Positions 51,921 through 60,499 of a stretch of 64,000 bases of DNA are shown here, piece by piece. The stretch lies in the NCBI RefSeq assembly GCF_023036475.1, contig NZ_JAJQKI010000002.1:62001-126000 (forward strand), written 5' to 3'. The DNA comes from Bacillus pinisoli. GTDB taxonomy: Bacteria > Bacillota > Bacilli > Bacillales > SA4. Every line of letters begins with the position of its first letter. Within the stretch, counting starts at the first letter, position 1. A program made the position numbers and the translations under genes. Below the pieces are notes generated by a model. The model was not told where the DNA came from and ran no database searches. It saw only the letters and a program-made list of their open reading frames with translations.

Positions 51921-52529
51921 ATGACTAATGTTAAATTAGCGATTATTTATTACAGTTCTACTGGTACGAATTACCAACTTGCACAGTGGGCTGAGTCAGC
52001 TGCGAAAGAAGTAGGTGCTGAGGTGAAGGTGTTAAGAATACCTGAAACAGCTCCGGATACCGCCATTGATACAAATCCAGCGTGGAGAGGACATGTTGAG
52101 GCGACAAAGGATGTACCGATTGTTAAGTTAGATGATTTAGAGTGGGCAGACGCATTAATCTTTAGCGTTCCAACTAGATTTGGTAATGTTGCTTCACAGT
52201 TCAAATCCTTTATTGATACAACAGGCGGCTTATGGTTTAATGGCAAGTTAGCTAATAAAGTAGTTAGTGCGATGTCCTCAGCTGCAAATGCACATGGAGG
52301 ACAAGAGGCCACAATTCTATCCATTTATACGTCTATGTATCACTGGGGTGCTATCATTGCTGCACCAGGATACACAGATCCATCTATATTTGCAGCCGGT
52401 GGAAACCCGTACGGTACCTCTGTTACTATTAATCAAGAAGGCAAGATGGTAGAACATGTTGAGGATGCTGTTAAACATCAAGCGAAACGTACCGTCTCTG
52501 TCGCTAAAGCGATTAAAGTAGGTCTATAA
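51921..52529 (+). CDS. wrbA: NAD(P)H:quinone oxidoreductase WrbA
   Basis: A 202-residue flavodoxin-like WrbA. IIYYSSTGTNYQLAQW is the FMN phosphate loop, PTRFGNVASQFKSFIDTTGGLW and YHWGAIIAAPGYTDPS are WrbA signatures. It reduces quinones by two electrons and protects against redox stress. GAGGGG precedes ATG at 51921 and a terminator follows. R1 copies lie on both sides. Confidence 0.93.
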   Translation: MTNVKLAIIYYSSTGTNYQLAQWAESAAKEVGAEVKVLRIPETAPDTAIDTNPAWRGHVEATKDVPIVKLDDLEWADALIFSVPTRFGNVASQFKSFIDTTGGLWFNGKLANKVVSAMSSAANAHGGQEATILSIYTSMYHWGAIIAAPGYTDPSIFAAGGNPYGTSVTINQEGKMVEHVEDAVKHQAKRTVSVAKAIKVGL

Positions 52530-52596
52530 TAGTTTAAGGTCGATGTACTTAGATTACTCGTAATACCAATGTGAAGACTAGCTATTCTATCAAACC

Positions 52597-52623
52597 AGAG
52601 AGTCCATTTTTATGGATTCTCTT
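52597..52623 (+). terminator. Terminator after wrbA
   Basis: AGAGAGTCCAT/ATGGATTCTCT hairpin with a short T loop, then TTTATTATT. Its tail overlaps the left target duplication of the next R1 copy. Confidence 0.8.
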
Positions 52624-52630
52624 TATTATT

Positions 52631-52815
52631 GGCTGTTTTCGTATAGATTGTTGCTTTGCGTAAAAATCCCAAAAGCCGGATTTTTACCTTAGTATTTAGT
52701 TATTACTATACATAAAGAGAGTTGCTCTTTTCTAATCCAACCTCGTTTTGCTACTAAAACTGGTTGTACATCCAGAATAATTGTACTAAAAGCAACAAAG
52801 TTTTAGAAAAGAGCC
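52631..52815 (+). mobile_element. R1 repeat, 185 bp, with perfect 8-bp duplication
   Basis: The best-preserved copy: GGCTGTTTTCGTATAGATTG at the left, palindrome GTAAAAATCC/GGATTTTTAC, AAAGAGAGTTGCTCTTTTCT in the middle and AAAGCAACAAAG, TTTTAGAAAAGAGCC at the right. A perfect direct repeat TTATTATT flanks it (52623-52630 and 52816-52823). Confidence 0.9.
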
Positions 52816-52913
52816 TTATTATTTTATTCCCCGTCAAGATTAAACCTTCTTTTACCTATTTACAGAAACAAAAACGAACACTCATCCACAATTGATTCTA
52901 GAATAAAACAAAA

Positions 52914-53075
52914 AGCCCCTTTCCATTTAGAAAGAGACTTAACCTACAAACATGTACTCAACTCTTTCTTATCTATCAGACTATAAAAGTCTGTTGGAAT
53001 TGGCACCGTTTATCCAATAAAGATAATGGTTGCCGTGAGTTCATAGGACCAATTTCCTCCCCCACTCTTGATAAG
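52914..53075 (-). ncRNA. SAM-I riboswitch (S-box) with terminator, no gene downstream
   Basis: The minus strand reads CUUAUCAAGAG, GGGGGAGG, AUUGGUCCUAUGAACUCACG, GCAACC, then GGUGCCAAUUCC and GAUAGAUAAG closing P1 (52968-53075). These are the conserved blocks of the S-box aptamer. A terminator stem AGUCUCUUUC/GAAAGGGGCU with a T run follows (52939-52914). A TTGACA-N18-TAGATA promoter lies upstream (53133-53104). S-boxes control methionine, cysteine or SAM genes, yet the next 385 bases on this strand hold only an R1 copy and no gene. Confidence 0.9.
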
Positions 53076-53129
53076 TAAAACACTATTTAATTATATTTCT
53101 TTATATCTATCCCAAATGTTTAAGTTTTG

Positions 53130-53615
53130 TCAATTTAATTTCGGACTAGTTGATTTCACCAATATCCTTGTCATCATGTCTATTAAGGATGCTTCTTCAT
53201 CCATTACTTTATATAAGGTATTTAAATATTTATTTGTAAGTTCAAGGTATTCAGAATCATTTTGGTTTTGGCATACTTGTGTATATAATTCAAGCTGGCC
53301 TTCAAGAATAATCATTTCTTCATAGCTAATAGAAAATGAAAGATCATTGTTACTAACTGTAACTATACCAGAAAAGACAAGCATCTTTTCCATTAAATCA
53401 TTCATGATCGTATATTCTTTTTGAAGAAGATTTTTTTCTTTACTATCTCTTTCATTCTTTAAGAAAAAACCAATTGTATGTGTCAAGTAAGTTAGCGTAT
53501 GAATCCAATATGATACTTCATTAGTAGGAATTTTCAGCTGTATTGCATGTTGTTCTAATTTCGTTAGTGCATCTTCTTTTAAGAGTTTTGCTTGTTCAAA
53601 ATCTATCATACTCAT
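53130..53615 (-). CDS. Hypothetical helical protein (161 aa)
   Basis: A 161-residue soluble protein, predicted almost entirely helical (DFEQAKLLKEDALTKLEQHA, LLQKEYTIMNDLMEKMLVF, YLNTLYKVMDEEASLIDMM). No motif or family was recognised. AGGAGGGG precedes ATG at 53615. Its stop lies within the -35 region of the S-box promoter. It may be cotranscribed with nothing else. Confidence 0.7.
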   Translation of the reverse strand: MSMIDFEQAKLLKEDALTKLEQHAIQLKIPTNEVSYWIHTLTYLTHTIGFFLKNERDSKEKNLLQKEYTIMNDLMEKMLVFSGIVTVSNNDLSFSISYEEMIILEGQLELYTQVCQNQNDSEYLELTNKYLNTLYKVMDEEASLIDMMTRILVKSTSPKLN

Positions 53616-53694
53616 TTTATTACCCCTCCTGCCGTCTCTTATACTAGCATGTTTCTATGTAGAAAGGCAGTTTACTTTTATGGTAAGTAGACAA

Positions 53695-54756
53695 TTATTT
53701 TCCAAAAGCTCTATGCTTTTTAAATACCCAAACGACGACCGGAGGAACAACGAATAAAATGAAAAAGATCCTGAATAACTGAAACCCTGTAACGATTGAT
53801 AGATCTGCGCCAATTGCTTGTGCAGTTAACCCCATCTCAGCAATCCCCCCTGGCGCTGTACTTAAGAAAGCGGTGCCTAAGGAAATGGGATACACCCATT
53901 TTAACGCCCCCGCTATGAGTATCGTTGATAACAATAAAATAAGACAAGAAATAACGGCCCCTGTTCCAAACAGCTTCCAGTTTTCCAATTTCTTAGGATC
54001 CACCATTTTCCCCACATGAATCCCTAAAAATATCTGTGCTGTAACTAACAATGGTTCCGGAATCGAGAATGGATCAAAACCTGAAATGACCAATATTCCA
54101 CAACCTAAAATCGGTCCTACAAGATATGGAGTCGGTAGTTTAGCTTTTACTGCCAAAACTGCTGAAAGTGCAGTTACAACAAGAAAAAGAACTGCTTCAG
54201 TAGTAGTACTAACGGTCATTGCCTCTGAAGCTATTGTGTGTGAAGTACTATTTTCACCAAACCATTCAATTCTTACAATTGCAGGTACAAGATAAATCAC
54301 GGATAATAATCGTATTAATTGAATCAACGTGACACTTGTTACATCTACATCCTCTATTTCTTCACCTAATAGTACCATTTGTGAAAACCCACCTGGCATC
54401 ATTCCAATAAGTGCTGTCTTAAACGAAATACCTAGAAATTTAGCTGCGAAAACGGAGACTAACAAGGAGAAGCCTATTAAGAGTATAGTCGTTGCAAACA
54501 TGGCCGGAAGCATCTTCGTCATCTGGATCAAGGTATCATATGTAAATGAAATGCCAAGCATATATCCAATAATGATGAGTCCACTGTTTCTCATGAGTGG
54601 ATTGCTAACAATTTCTCGTTTGACCACGAGTTTCCATATTACAACTATAAATAAGGAACCCAGCATCCAAGCTAAAGGTAAATGTAGAAAAGTAAAAAGT
54701 AGTCCTCCAATAAAAGCGATGAAGAGTGTCTCTAGTAGGGAGAGTATTTTTTTCAC
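53695..54756 (-). CDS. AbrB family (ammonia monooxygenase-type) membrane protein
   Basis: A 353-residue membrane protein with about ten helices in two similar halves. LPLAWMLGSLFIVV and PYLVGPILGCGILV are matching segments, and each half contains a Pro-Gly-Gly motif (MMPGGFSQMVLLGEE, STAPGGIAEMGLTAQA). This is the Pfam AbrB family, unrelated to the AbrB transcription factor and thought to be a transporter. GTG at 54756 follows AGGAAAG. It ends 80 bases from the hypothetical gene upstream of the S-box. Confidence 0.8.
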   Translation of the reverse strand: MKKILSLLETLFIAFIGGLLFTFLHLPLAWMLGSLFIVVIWKLVVKREIVSNPLMRNSGLIIIGYMLGISFTYDTLIQMTKMLPAMFATTILLIGFSLLVSVFAAKFLGISFKTALIGMMPGGFSQMVLLGEEIEDVDVTSVTLIQLIRLLSVIYLVPAIVRIEWFGENSTSHTIASEAMTVSTTTEAVLFLVVTALSAVLAVKAKLPTPYLVGPILGCGILVISGFDPFSIPEPLLVTAQIFLGIHVGKMVDPKKLENWKLFGTGAVISCLILLLSTILIAGALKWVYPISLGTAFLSTAPGGIAEMGLTAQAIGADLSIVTGFQLFRIFFILFVVPPVVVWVFKKHRAFGK

Positions 54757-54813
54757 AGAATCACGCTTTCCTATAAATTTAGAAAAATATTACAATATAA
54801 TTTTAGCATTAAT

Positions 54814-54842
54814 AAAGGACTGCAACAATGCAGTCCCTTTTT
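54814..54842. terminator. Terminator next to the manganese catalase gene
   Basis: GGACTGCA/TGCAGTCC hairpin with a four-base loop and A/T runs outside, directly beyond the catalase stop on the minus strand. Confidence 0.8.
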
Positions 54843-54846
54843 CTAT

Positions 54847-55692
54847 TTAGATTAGATTTGGTGGCAATGGATGTGGTAACGTGTCATGAACATAAAGTGG
54901 AGCAGGAGTTAGACTTACTTTGGGACCAAACGGAACAGGCTTCGCAACGTAATTGAATACACCTTTTCCATCTGGAGCTGGTCCTTGAGCCCATAATCCT
55001 TTACTGCTTGCTTCTCCACGTGATAAATTATACAAGTCATACGATACGGCTTGCTTTTCAAGCTCTCTTGGGAAAGTTGTAGGTACAACTATATCCCCTT
55101 CACGTGCTTCAATCTCTGCAATAGCTGCTTTCCATTGATTTTGGTGGGCTGTATCACGTGCAATTAAGAATGAAAGCATATCTTTTACACCAGGGTCTAC
55201 CGCTAGCTCATATAATCTTACTGCTTGAAGGCGACCTTGAGACTCTGCGGTCAAATTTGCCCTAAAATCAGCTAACAAGTTTCCACTTGCACCAATATAA
55301 GAAGCAGTCCATCGATTTCCAACACTGTCTACAGGCATCGCGCCTAATCCAGATACGATTGCGTGCTGAGGGTTCATTCCCCCCATAATAGCAGCAACAG
55401 CAGGATTATTATTGTAGGCTGCTTGCTGATCTTCCCATGGTGCCCCGTCAAGTAAGCGTGCAATCATCGTTGCTAGCATCTCAACATGAGCAATTTCCTC
55501 TGTACCGATATCTAATAATAAATCGCGGTATTTAGAATCCGCCCGACCGTTAAACCCTTGAAATAAGTACTGCATCATGACTGATATTTCACCATATTGT
55601 CCACCGAGTATTTCCTGGAGTTTCTTAGCATATATAGGATCCGGGCAAGTTGGTTTTGCATCAAACTGAAGTTCTTTAATGTGATAAAACAT
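54847..55692 (-). CDS. Manganese catalase
   Basis: A 281-residue non-heme di-manganese catalase (YdbD type). The ligand residues lie in a four-helix bundle: GGQYGEISVMMQYLFQGF, DIGTEEIAHVEMLATMIARL, NLTAESQGRLQAVRLYE and FLIARDTAHQNQWKAAI. It breaks down hydrogen peroxide; in spore formers such proteins are often spore- or stress-associated. ATG at 55692 is nine bases after AAAGGAGGAG; the frame extends to 55719. The C-terminal tail (PHPLPPNLI) is proline-rich. Confidence 0.92.
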   Translation of the reverse strand: MFYHIKELQFDAKPTCPDPIYAKKLQEILGGQYGEISVMMQYLFQGFNGRADSKYRDLLLDIGTEEIAHVEMLATMIARLLDGAPWEDQQAAYNNNPAVAAIMGGMNPQHAIVSGLGAMPVDSVGNRWTASYIGASGNLLADFRANLTAESQGRLQAVRLYELAVDPGVKDMLSFLIARDTAHQNQWKAAIAEIEAREGDIVVPTTFPRELEKQAVSYDLYNLSRGEASSKGLWAQGPAPDGKGVFNYVAKPVPFGPKVSLTPAPLYVHDTLPHPLPPNLI

Positions 55693-55797
55693 TAGGTAAA
55701 ACTCCTCCTTTTTTAACATCCATATAATTTATAGACCATAAGGAGAAGTTGTGCTTGTATAGGTAAATACTCTATAGAGAATTTTGTTGCTAGGCTT

Positions 55798-56061
55798 TTA
55801 ATCCTTTTTATCCTCACTGATAATTACGTTATCGGTATCAATACTTTCAAACTCACCAATTTCATCTTTAAGCTGCTTAATTGTCGGTAGGTCATCATAA
55901 CTCTCTATGATTTCATGATTCACTAAGCTGACTAAATGAAATGTGAACTCTTCATCATCATACGGGGAATGAATAATTGTAAACACTCCACCACCATTTG
56001 TAAAAAAGAACTGAAGATGTGTTTTTAATCTCTTATCCTTCTTATCATGAATGATTGCCAA
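55798..56061 (-). CDS. Small hypothetical protein (87 aa)
   Basis: An 87-residue soluble protein, probably alpha/beta: LQFFFTNGGGVFTIIHSPYD, EEFTFHLVSLVNHEIIESYDD and an acidic C-terminus. The start is TTG at 56061 behind GAGGTG. The family was not recognised. It is a lone gene between the catalase and the DUF120-like gene. Confidence 0.65.
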   Translation of the reverse strand: MAIIHDKKDKRLKTHLQFFFTNGGGVFTIIHSPYDDEEFTFHLVSLVNHEIIESYDDLPTIKQLKDEIGEFESIDTDNVIISEDKKD

Positions 56062-56176
56062 TTGAAGTCACCTCTACTTCATATTCTATTAAAATATATT
56101 TGTGTAATAGAATAAATAGAACAGTGATTTAGTGCCCATCAACCACTCATTAAAAAAGGAGAAGCACACTTTTAGA

Positions 56177-56557
56177 CTAATGTAACAATACTTCTTCTCT
56201 AATTGGCATCATTACTTCTACTTCCTCACCCTCACTTAATCTTAGGGATTTGATGAGATCTAAGTCTGATACAATTTCTATAATTGACTGGCTTGATTTC
56301 CGAAAAGTAGAGTCCATTGGTTCCATATAGTAGACTTTTATACCATTCACGTAACAAATCTGGTAACACTCGTCCTTCTTGTTCATACTATTTTTATGAA
56401 TATACGTACTTTGTTTACAGTAATCTAATAATTGAATTTGTATACTACCAGGAAAGAGCCGAATTCCTGTCTTAGATGTGTAGTAACTTTCAAGCTTATT
56501 CATCCAACGAGAGCGTTCATTAATACCTTTCACTACTTTTCCTCGAATAACTTTCAT
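56177..56557 (-). CDS. DUF120-like protein (CTP-dependent riboflavin kinase fold)
   Basis: A 126-residue protein with VIRGKVVKGINERSRWMNKL, then YYTSKTGIRLFPGSIQIQLLD and a C-terminal LRLSEGEEVEVMMPI. This order (G-x-V-x-x-G, FPGS/T-x-x-I/V-x-L, L-x-x-G-D/E-x-V-x-V) is that of DUF120, the cradle-loop barrel of archaeal CTP-dependent riboflavin kinases. Whether it is a kinase is not evident; the substrate-binding residues could not be checked. ATG at 56557 follows AAAGGAGG. Confidence 0.6.
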   Translation of the reverse strand: MKVIRGKVVKGINERSRWMNKLESYYTSKTGIRLFPGSIQIQLLDYCKQSTYIHKNSMNKKDECYQICYVNGIKVYYMEPMDSTFRKSSQSIIEIVSDLDLIKSLRLSEGEEVEVMMPIREEVLLH

Positions 56558-56609
56558 GTTGATGCTCCTCCTTTTTCGCTATCTATTTTCTTTATTAAAG
56601 ACTGTTTTT

Positions 56610-56642
56610 AGAAGATTATTACGAAGCAACAATCTATCCGCC
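56610..56642 (-). mobile_element. R1 left-end fragment
   Basis: TTATTACGAAGCAACAATCT with ATCCGCC at the end resembles the left terminal repeat of R1 in minus orientation. The rest of the element is missing, so this is a weak call. Confidence 0.35.
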
Positions 56643-56749
56643 TCTACTAATTATACCGAATAAACCTATTAATTTTCGAAAAGGAAATTCCTTTTTTATC
56701 GATGATATTCAACACCCGTTGTCTAAGAATGTCGTTTTGAACACAATAA

Positions 56750-56775
56750 GAGCCTAAACCAAATGGTTTAGGCTC
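56750..56775 (-). terminator. Terminator after rsgA
   Basis: GAGCCTAAACC/GGTTTAGGCTC perfect 11-base stem with an AAAT loop, just beyond the rsgA stop. Confidence 0.85.
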
Positions 56776-56780
56776 AACTT

Positions 56781-57842
56781 TTACTTCCGGTGAACTCTTG
56801 TACGATCTCCGGCAATCTTTTTCCACTTTTCCTTTTCTGCCATCTGTGCTTTCTTATCAGTCTTACGTTCTAAGTAAGCAAGCTCCTTCTGTAGTTTTAA
56901 ATAGCTTAGATAACGTTCTTCTTCAAGAGTGCCTGTTGCAATAGCATCTCTAACTGCACATTTCGGCTCGTTATTATGTTGGCAGTCTCTGAAATAACAC
57001 TGCTCAGCCAGATCCTCCACATCAGAAAAACTTTGACTCATACCACTATCTGCTTCCCATAGTTGAAGTTCTCTCATACCTGGAGTATCTATAATGATAC
57101 CACCTGTTGGTACCTTTACTAGTTCACGATGAGTTGTAGTATGTCGACCTTTTCCGTCTTCATCTCGGATATCCTGAACAACTTGTTTTTCCTCTCCTAA
57201 CAAGTAGTTCGTTAATGTTGATTTACCAGCACCTGATGAACCGAGTAAGGCCACTGTCTGCCCTTCTTCGAAATAAGTTAGAAGTGCTTCTAACCCTACT
57301 AGATTTTTAACACTCGTTACGTGGATGGGGACACCAAAAGCTACCCCTTCAACGAGGTTAATCTTTTCTTCTATGTCATGACATACATCAGCCTTTGTTA
57401 GGACAATGACAGGATTAGCCCCACTCTCCCAAGCTAAAAGTAGGTATCTCTCTATACGCCTTACATTAAAATCCTGATTTAGTGCATTTACTAGAAAGAC
57501 CGTATTGACATTTGTCGCAACAATCTGTTCATCTATTGTCAGACCTGCTACTTTTCTTGAAAACTTACTAAATCGAGGCAGAATTCCATGGATTGTTGCT
57601 TTTCCCTCTGAAATACGAGGAGAAACCATTACCCAATCACCTACAGCGGGATAATCTTCTCTTCCATCGGCTTGAAATCTCATTTTTCCAGTAATTTCAG
57701 CTAAAAGTTCTCCTTCTTCAGTCAATATTCTATACATTCTTTTATGCTCTAAGCTAACCCTTCCTGGGAGCCAGTTTAGTTGTTTTTCTTGATTAAATAT
57801 TTCTTCTAATTCACAATTCCATCCTAATGACTTTAAATTCAA
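56781..57842 (-). CDS. rsgA: Ribosome small subunit-dependent GTPase A (RsgA paralogue)
   Basis: A 353-residue circularly permuted GTPase that helps mature the 30S subunit. It has an N-terminal OB fold, then G4 VLTKADV, G1 LLGSSGAGKSTL, and G3 DTPGMREL, followed by the zinc-binding CYFRDCQHNNEPKCAV. At 353 residues it is longer than the usual Bacillus RsgA (about 300), with an extended basic C-terminus (EKWKKIAGDRTRVHRK), so it is probably the second, paralogous copy many bacilli carry. Start ATG at 57842. Confidence 0.9.
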   Translation of the reverse strand: MNLKSLGWNCELEEIFNQEKQLNWLPGRVSLEHKRMYRILTEEGELLAEITGKMRFQADGREDYPAVGDWVMVSPRISEGKATIHGILPRFSKFSRKVAGLTIDEQIVATNVNTVFLVNALNQDFNVRRIERYLLLAWESGANPVIVLTKADVCHDIEEKINLVEGVAFGVPIHVTSVKNLVGLEALLTYFEEGQTVALLGSSGAGKSTLTNYLLGEEKQVVQDIRDEDGKGRHTTTHRELVKVPTGGIIIDTPGMRELQLWEADSGMSQSFSDVEDLAEQCYFRDCQHNNEPKCAVRDAIATGTLEEERYLSYLKLQKELAYLERKTDKKAQMAEKEKWKKIAGDRTRVHRK

Positions 57843-57921
57843 TGTTGTTTCCTCCTACGGAACGTTTATGATTTTTTTTCAAAACAAAAAAGACCATTCT
57901 CATGATCTTTGATGTATACGC

Positions 57922-57960
57922 AAAAAGACCAAGAGCTACATAAACAGCCCCTGATCTTTT
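57922..57960 (-). terminator. Terminator of the short peptide transcript
   Basis: AAAAGATCAGGGGCT/AGCTCTTGGTCTTTTT stem (with GU pairs) and an eight-base loop, ending in a T run on the minus strand, 29 bases after the 20-codon ORF. Confidence 0.75.
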
Positions 57961-57988
57961 ACCGCTCTCAAATAGGAGTAATAATAGG

Positions 57989-58051
57989 TTACATGGATAA
58001 CAAGGGCTGTGCTATAAAATTAATCAAGTCAGTTACAATAGGCTTTCTCAT
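57989..58051 (-). CDS. Candidate 20-residue peptide gene
   Basis: ATG at 58051 follows GAGAGGGA at a normal distance and encodes MRKPIVTDLINFIAQPLLSM. It sits in a transcript with a near-consensus promoter (TTTACA-N17-TATAAT) and a strong terminator, about 160 bases long in all. An upstream, overlapping 15-codon frame (MNGKRGMCYEKAYCN) also starts in the transcript. It may be a secreted or toxin-like peptide, a leader peptide, or only part of a small RNA. Confidence 0.4.
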   Translation of the reverse strand: MRKPIVTDLINFIAQPLLSM

Positions 58052-58088
58052 AACACATCCCTCTCTTTCCGTTCATAATGATATGTTA

Positions 58089-58117
58089 ATTATAATATGT
58101 AAAATATAGGTTGTAAA
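58089..58117 (-). promoter_or_regulatory. Near-consensus sigma-A promoter for the short peptide RNA
   Basis: On the minus strand TTTACA (58117-58112), a 17-base spacer and TATAAT (58094-58089). It is about 38 bases before the start codon of the 20-residue ORF. Confidence 0.65.
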
Positions 58118-58242
58118 GACATTATTTTCTATATTTAAATGACTTTTAAGTTTTTAGCTAAATAGAATAAGTTCAAACACAAAACATATAATTCTATATA
58201 GGTTGGACAACCAGCCAATAATATGATTGTGGATGTGTTGAC

Positions 58243-59157
58243 GTGGGAAACCGAAATGCTGTTATTTCTAGTATATATGCCTTCATCTCTATCTCTTTTT
58301 GGGGAATTTCTTTTGTATCAACAAAGGATTTACTGAATTCGCTAGATCCCTATACAATCATTACATTAAGATTTGGAATCGCCACTATCTTTCTCTTAAT
58401 CTTAATAGTTATCCTTAAACAAGACTTATATATAAAACTAAATCATATACAATATCTTTTTATCCTTGCAATTTTAGGAGTATTTATTCATCAATTAGTA
58501 CAAGCATCGTCCTTACTTTTTATAGATGCCTCAGCTGCAGGGTGGCTTATTTCTTTTTCACCTGTATTTACAGCTATTCTATCTATCTTGTTTTTATCTG
58601 AACGCTTTACTCTAGCAAAGTTAATGGGCATGAGCATCGCTGTTGTAGGTGTTATATTAGTCACAACCCATGGAAACTCTATTTTGAATTTTTCTCCAAA
58701 CATTGGATACCTATTGATGATCTTTAGTACTCTAAACTGGGCTGTTTATTCCATTCTCATTAAGAAATTTAATTTACCCTATTCTTCTCTAACGGTGACA
58801 TTTTGGACTAGCTTGTTAGGATTTCTCTTAACTATTCCGATTACCTATAATATGAGGGGTTGGTCAAAACTTTCAAGTTTACCCGTTGATGATTGGATTC
58901 ATTTACTCTTCCTTGGGATCTTTGTTTCTGCCATTGCATATTGGTACTGGGGTAAAGCGTTAGAAACTCTTGAAGCCACACAAGTATCCGTTTTAATGTA
59001 TCTAGAACCTTTAGTTACCTTGGTGGCGGCAGTGATCTTATTAAAGGAAAAGATTTTTCTTACTTCCGTACTTGGAGGCCTCTGTATTATCTTTGGTGTA
59101 TCAATTGTGAACAAACAAGTTCTAAATTGGATTAAGATGAACTTAGCAAGGAAATAA
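58243..59157 (+). CDS. EamA/DMT family transporter
   Basis: A 304-residue membrane protein with ten hydrophobic segments in two EamA repeats (first about 10-145, second about 155-290). SISFWGISFVSTKDLL and ALETLEATQVSVLMYLEPLVTL are typical of the drug/metabolite transporter superfamily. The substrate is unknown; exporters of amino acids or metabolites are common in this group. The start is GTG at 58243 with a weak GGATG site. The Ca2+/Na+ exchanger gene follows on the same strand. Confidence 0.82.
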   Translation: MGNRNAVISSIYAFISISFWGISFVSTKDLLNSLDPYTIITLRFGIATIFLLILIVILKQDLYIKLNHIQYLFILAILGVFIHQLVQASSLLFIDASAAGWLISFSPVFTAILSILFLSERFTLAKLMGMSIAVVGVILVTTHGNSILNFSPNIGYLLMIFSTLNWAVYSILIKKFNLPYSSLTVTFWTSLLGFLLTIPITYNMRGWSKLSSLPVDDWIHLLFLGIFVSAIAYWYWGKALETLEATQVSVLMYLEPLVTLVAAVILLKEKIFLTSVLGGLCIIFGVSIVNKQVLNWIKMNLARK

Positions 59158-59227
59158 TGAGAATAGGACTGTTTCTTTCAGTCTTTTTCTTTTTCTTATT
59201 AGAGAAATTTTTAAGGAGGTTATACAG

Positions 59228-60181
59228 TTGACATATGTACTGTTACTCGTCGGATTCGCATTGCTAATAAAAGGGGCAGATTATTTTGTGGAAGGCTCTT
59301 CATCAATTGCGAAATCCTTACAAGTATCTCCACTATTAATTGGCTTAACCATTGTTGCGTTTGGTACAAGCTCACCTGAAGCAACGGTTAGTATTGTAGC
59401 GGCAATTGAGGAAAATGCGGGAGTTGCAATTGGAAATGTGGTCGGAAGTAATATCTTTAATATCACGTTTGTTGTTGGGATAACAGCCTTAATAAATCCA
59501 CTAGTTGTTGAGAATACAACGATAAGAAAAGAAATTCCCTTTACTCTTTTAGCAAGTGTTGCCCTCTTTATTCTCATTAGTGATGTATCACTTCAGTATG
59601 TGAGTGATAATTTTATTACGAGAAGTGACGGATTAGTTCTACTACTATTTTTTGCCATTTTCCTTTATTATATATTTGAAATAGCCAGAAAGAATCGCAG
59701 TCAAGAAAACCGAACTGAAACTTTACAAGAAAGACGATGGGCGAGAAATATACTATTCACTCTTGGAGGATTGGCCGCCATTATCTTTGGTGGGGACCTA
59801 GTTGTAAACAACGCTACCAAAATTGCGTTTGCTTTTGGCATGAGCGAAACGTTAGTAGGTTTAACCATTGTTGCAGTAGGTACTTCTTTACCTGAATTAA
59901 TCACCTCTGTTACGGCTGCCTATAAAAAAGCAAGTGATATCGCCCTAGGAAATATAGTAGGAAGTAATATTTTCAATATTTTGTTTGTTCTTGGAGCAGC
60001 TTCAACGATCTCACCGTTACCCGTTGATGATAAGATTTTCTTTGATGTCACCTTAATGATTATACTTACCATCATCCTACTCATTTTTTCAAGGACGAGC
60101 TTTAGAATTGGGAAGCGAGAGGGAATCGCCTTAGCTATTGCTTATATTCTTTACATGATTTATATCATCATTAGAAATTAA
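59228..60181 (+). CDS. Calcium/sodium antiporter (CaCA family, YrbG-like)
   Basis: A 317-residue cation antiporter with ten helices in two inverted halves. The alpha-repeats are clear: TIVAFGTSSPEATVSIVAA with GNVVGSNIFNITFVVG in the first, and TIVAVGTSLPELITSVTAA with GNIVGSNIFNILFVLG in the second; the acidic residues of PEA and PEL are the ion site. A charged loop (RKNRSQENRTETLQERR) joins the halves. The start is TTG at 59228 behind AAGGAGG. Confidence 0.9.
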   Translation: MTYVLLLVGFALLIKGADYFVEGSSSIAKSLQVSPLLIGLTIVAFGTSSPEATVSIVAAIEENAGVAIGNVVGSNIFNITFVVGITALINPLVVENTTIRKEIPFTLLASVALFILISDVSLQYVSDNFITRSDGLVLLLFFAIFLYYIFEIARKNRSQENRTETLQERRWARNILFTLGGLAAIIFGGDLVVNNATKIAFAFGMSETLVGLTIVAVGTSLPELITSVTAAYKKASDIALGNIVGSNIFNILFVLGAASTISPLPVDDKIFFDVTLMIILTIILLIFSRTSFRIGKREGIALAIAYILYMIYIIIRN

Positions 60182-60201
60182 AACTTTGTTAGGAGAATGA
60201 A

Positions 60202-60492
60202 ATGAGTATGAGTCTACACGATTTTATTCAGCAACAAATAGAAATGATTCAAGGGTTTGACTCAAGTAATAATCAAAACATACAAGAAGTCGTAAGGAAA
60301 ACTATCAAACACTACCAACTAAAATCCTTTGAAGAATTGGAAGAATCGAGTAATGGGACGCTAATATATCTATATATTCACTCAATGGCGGAAGAAAATA
60401 TATTAAATCGAGTCGTTACCCTCTCTACTAATATGAATTCAGACATGTCGGTTGAAGCAGTATACGAGGGAAAGGTCATAAGACAGTATTAG
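60202..60492 (+). CDS. Small hypothetical protein (96 aa)
   Basis: A 96-residue soluble protein, mainly helical at the start (LHDFIQQQIEMIQGFD, NIQEVVRKTIKHYQLKSFEELEE) with a strand-rich end (LNRVVTLSTN, VEAVYEGKVIRQY). Not recognised. It begins 20 bases after the antiporter gene with AGGAGA upstream and is probably cotranscribed with it. Confidence 0.7.
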   Translation: MSMSLHDFIQQQIEMIQGFDSSNNQNIQEVVRKTIKHYQLKSFEELEESSNGTLIYLYIHSMAEENILNRVVTLSTNMNSDMSVEAVYEGKVIRQY

Positions 60493-60499
60493 TTTAAAA

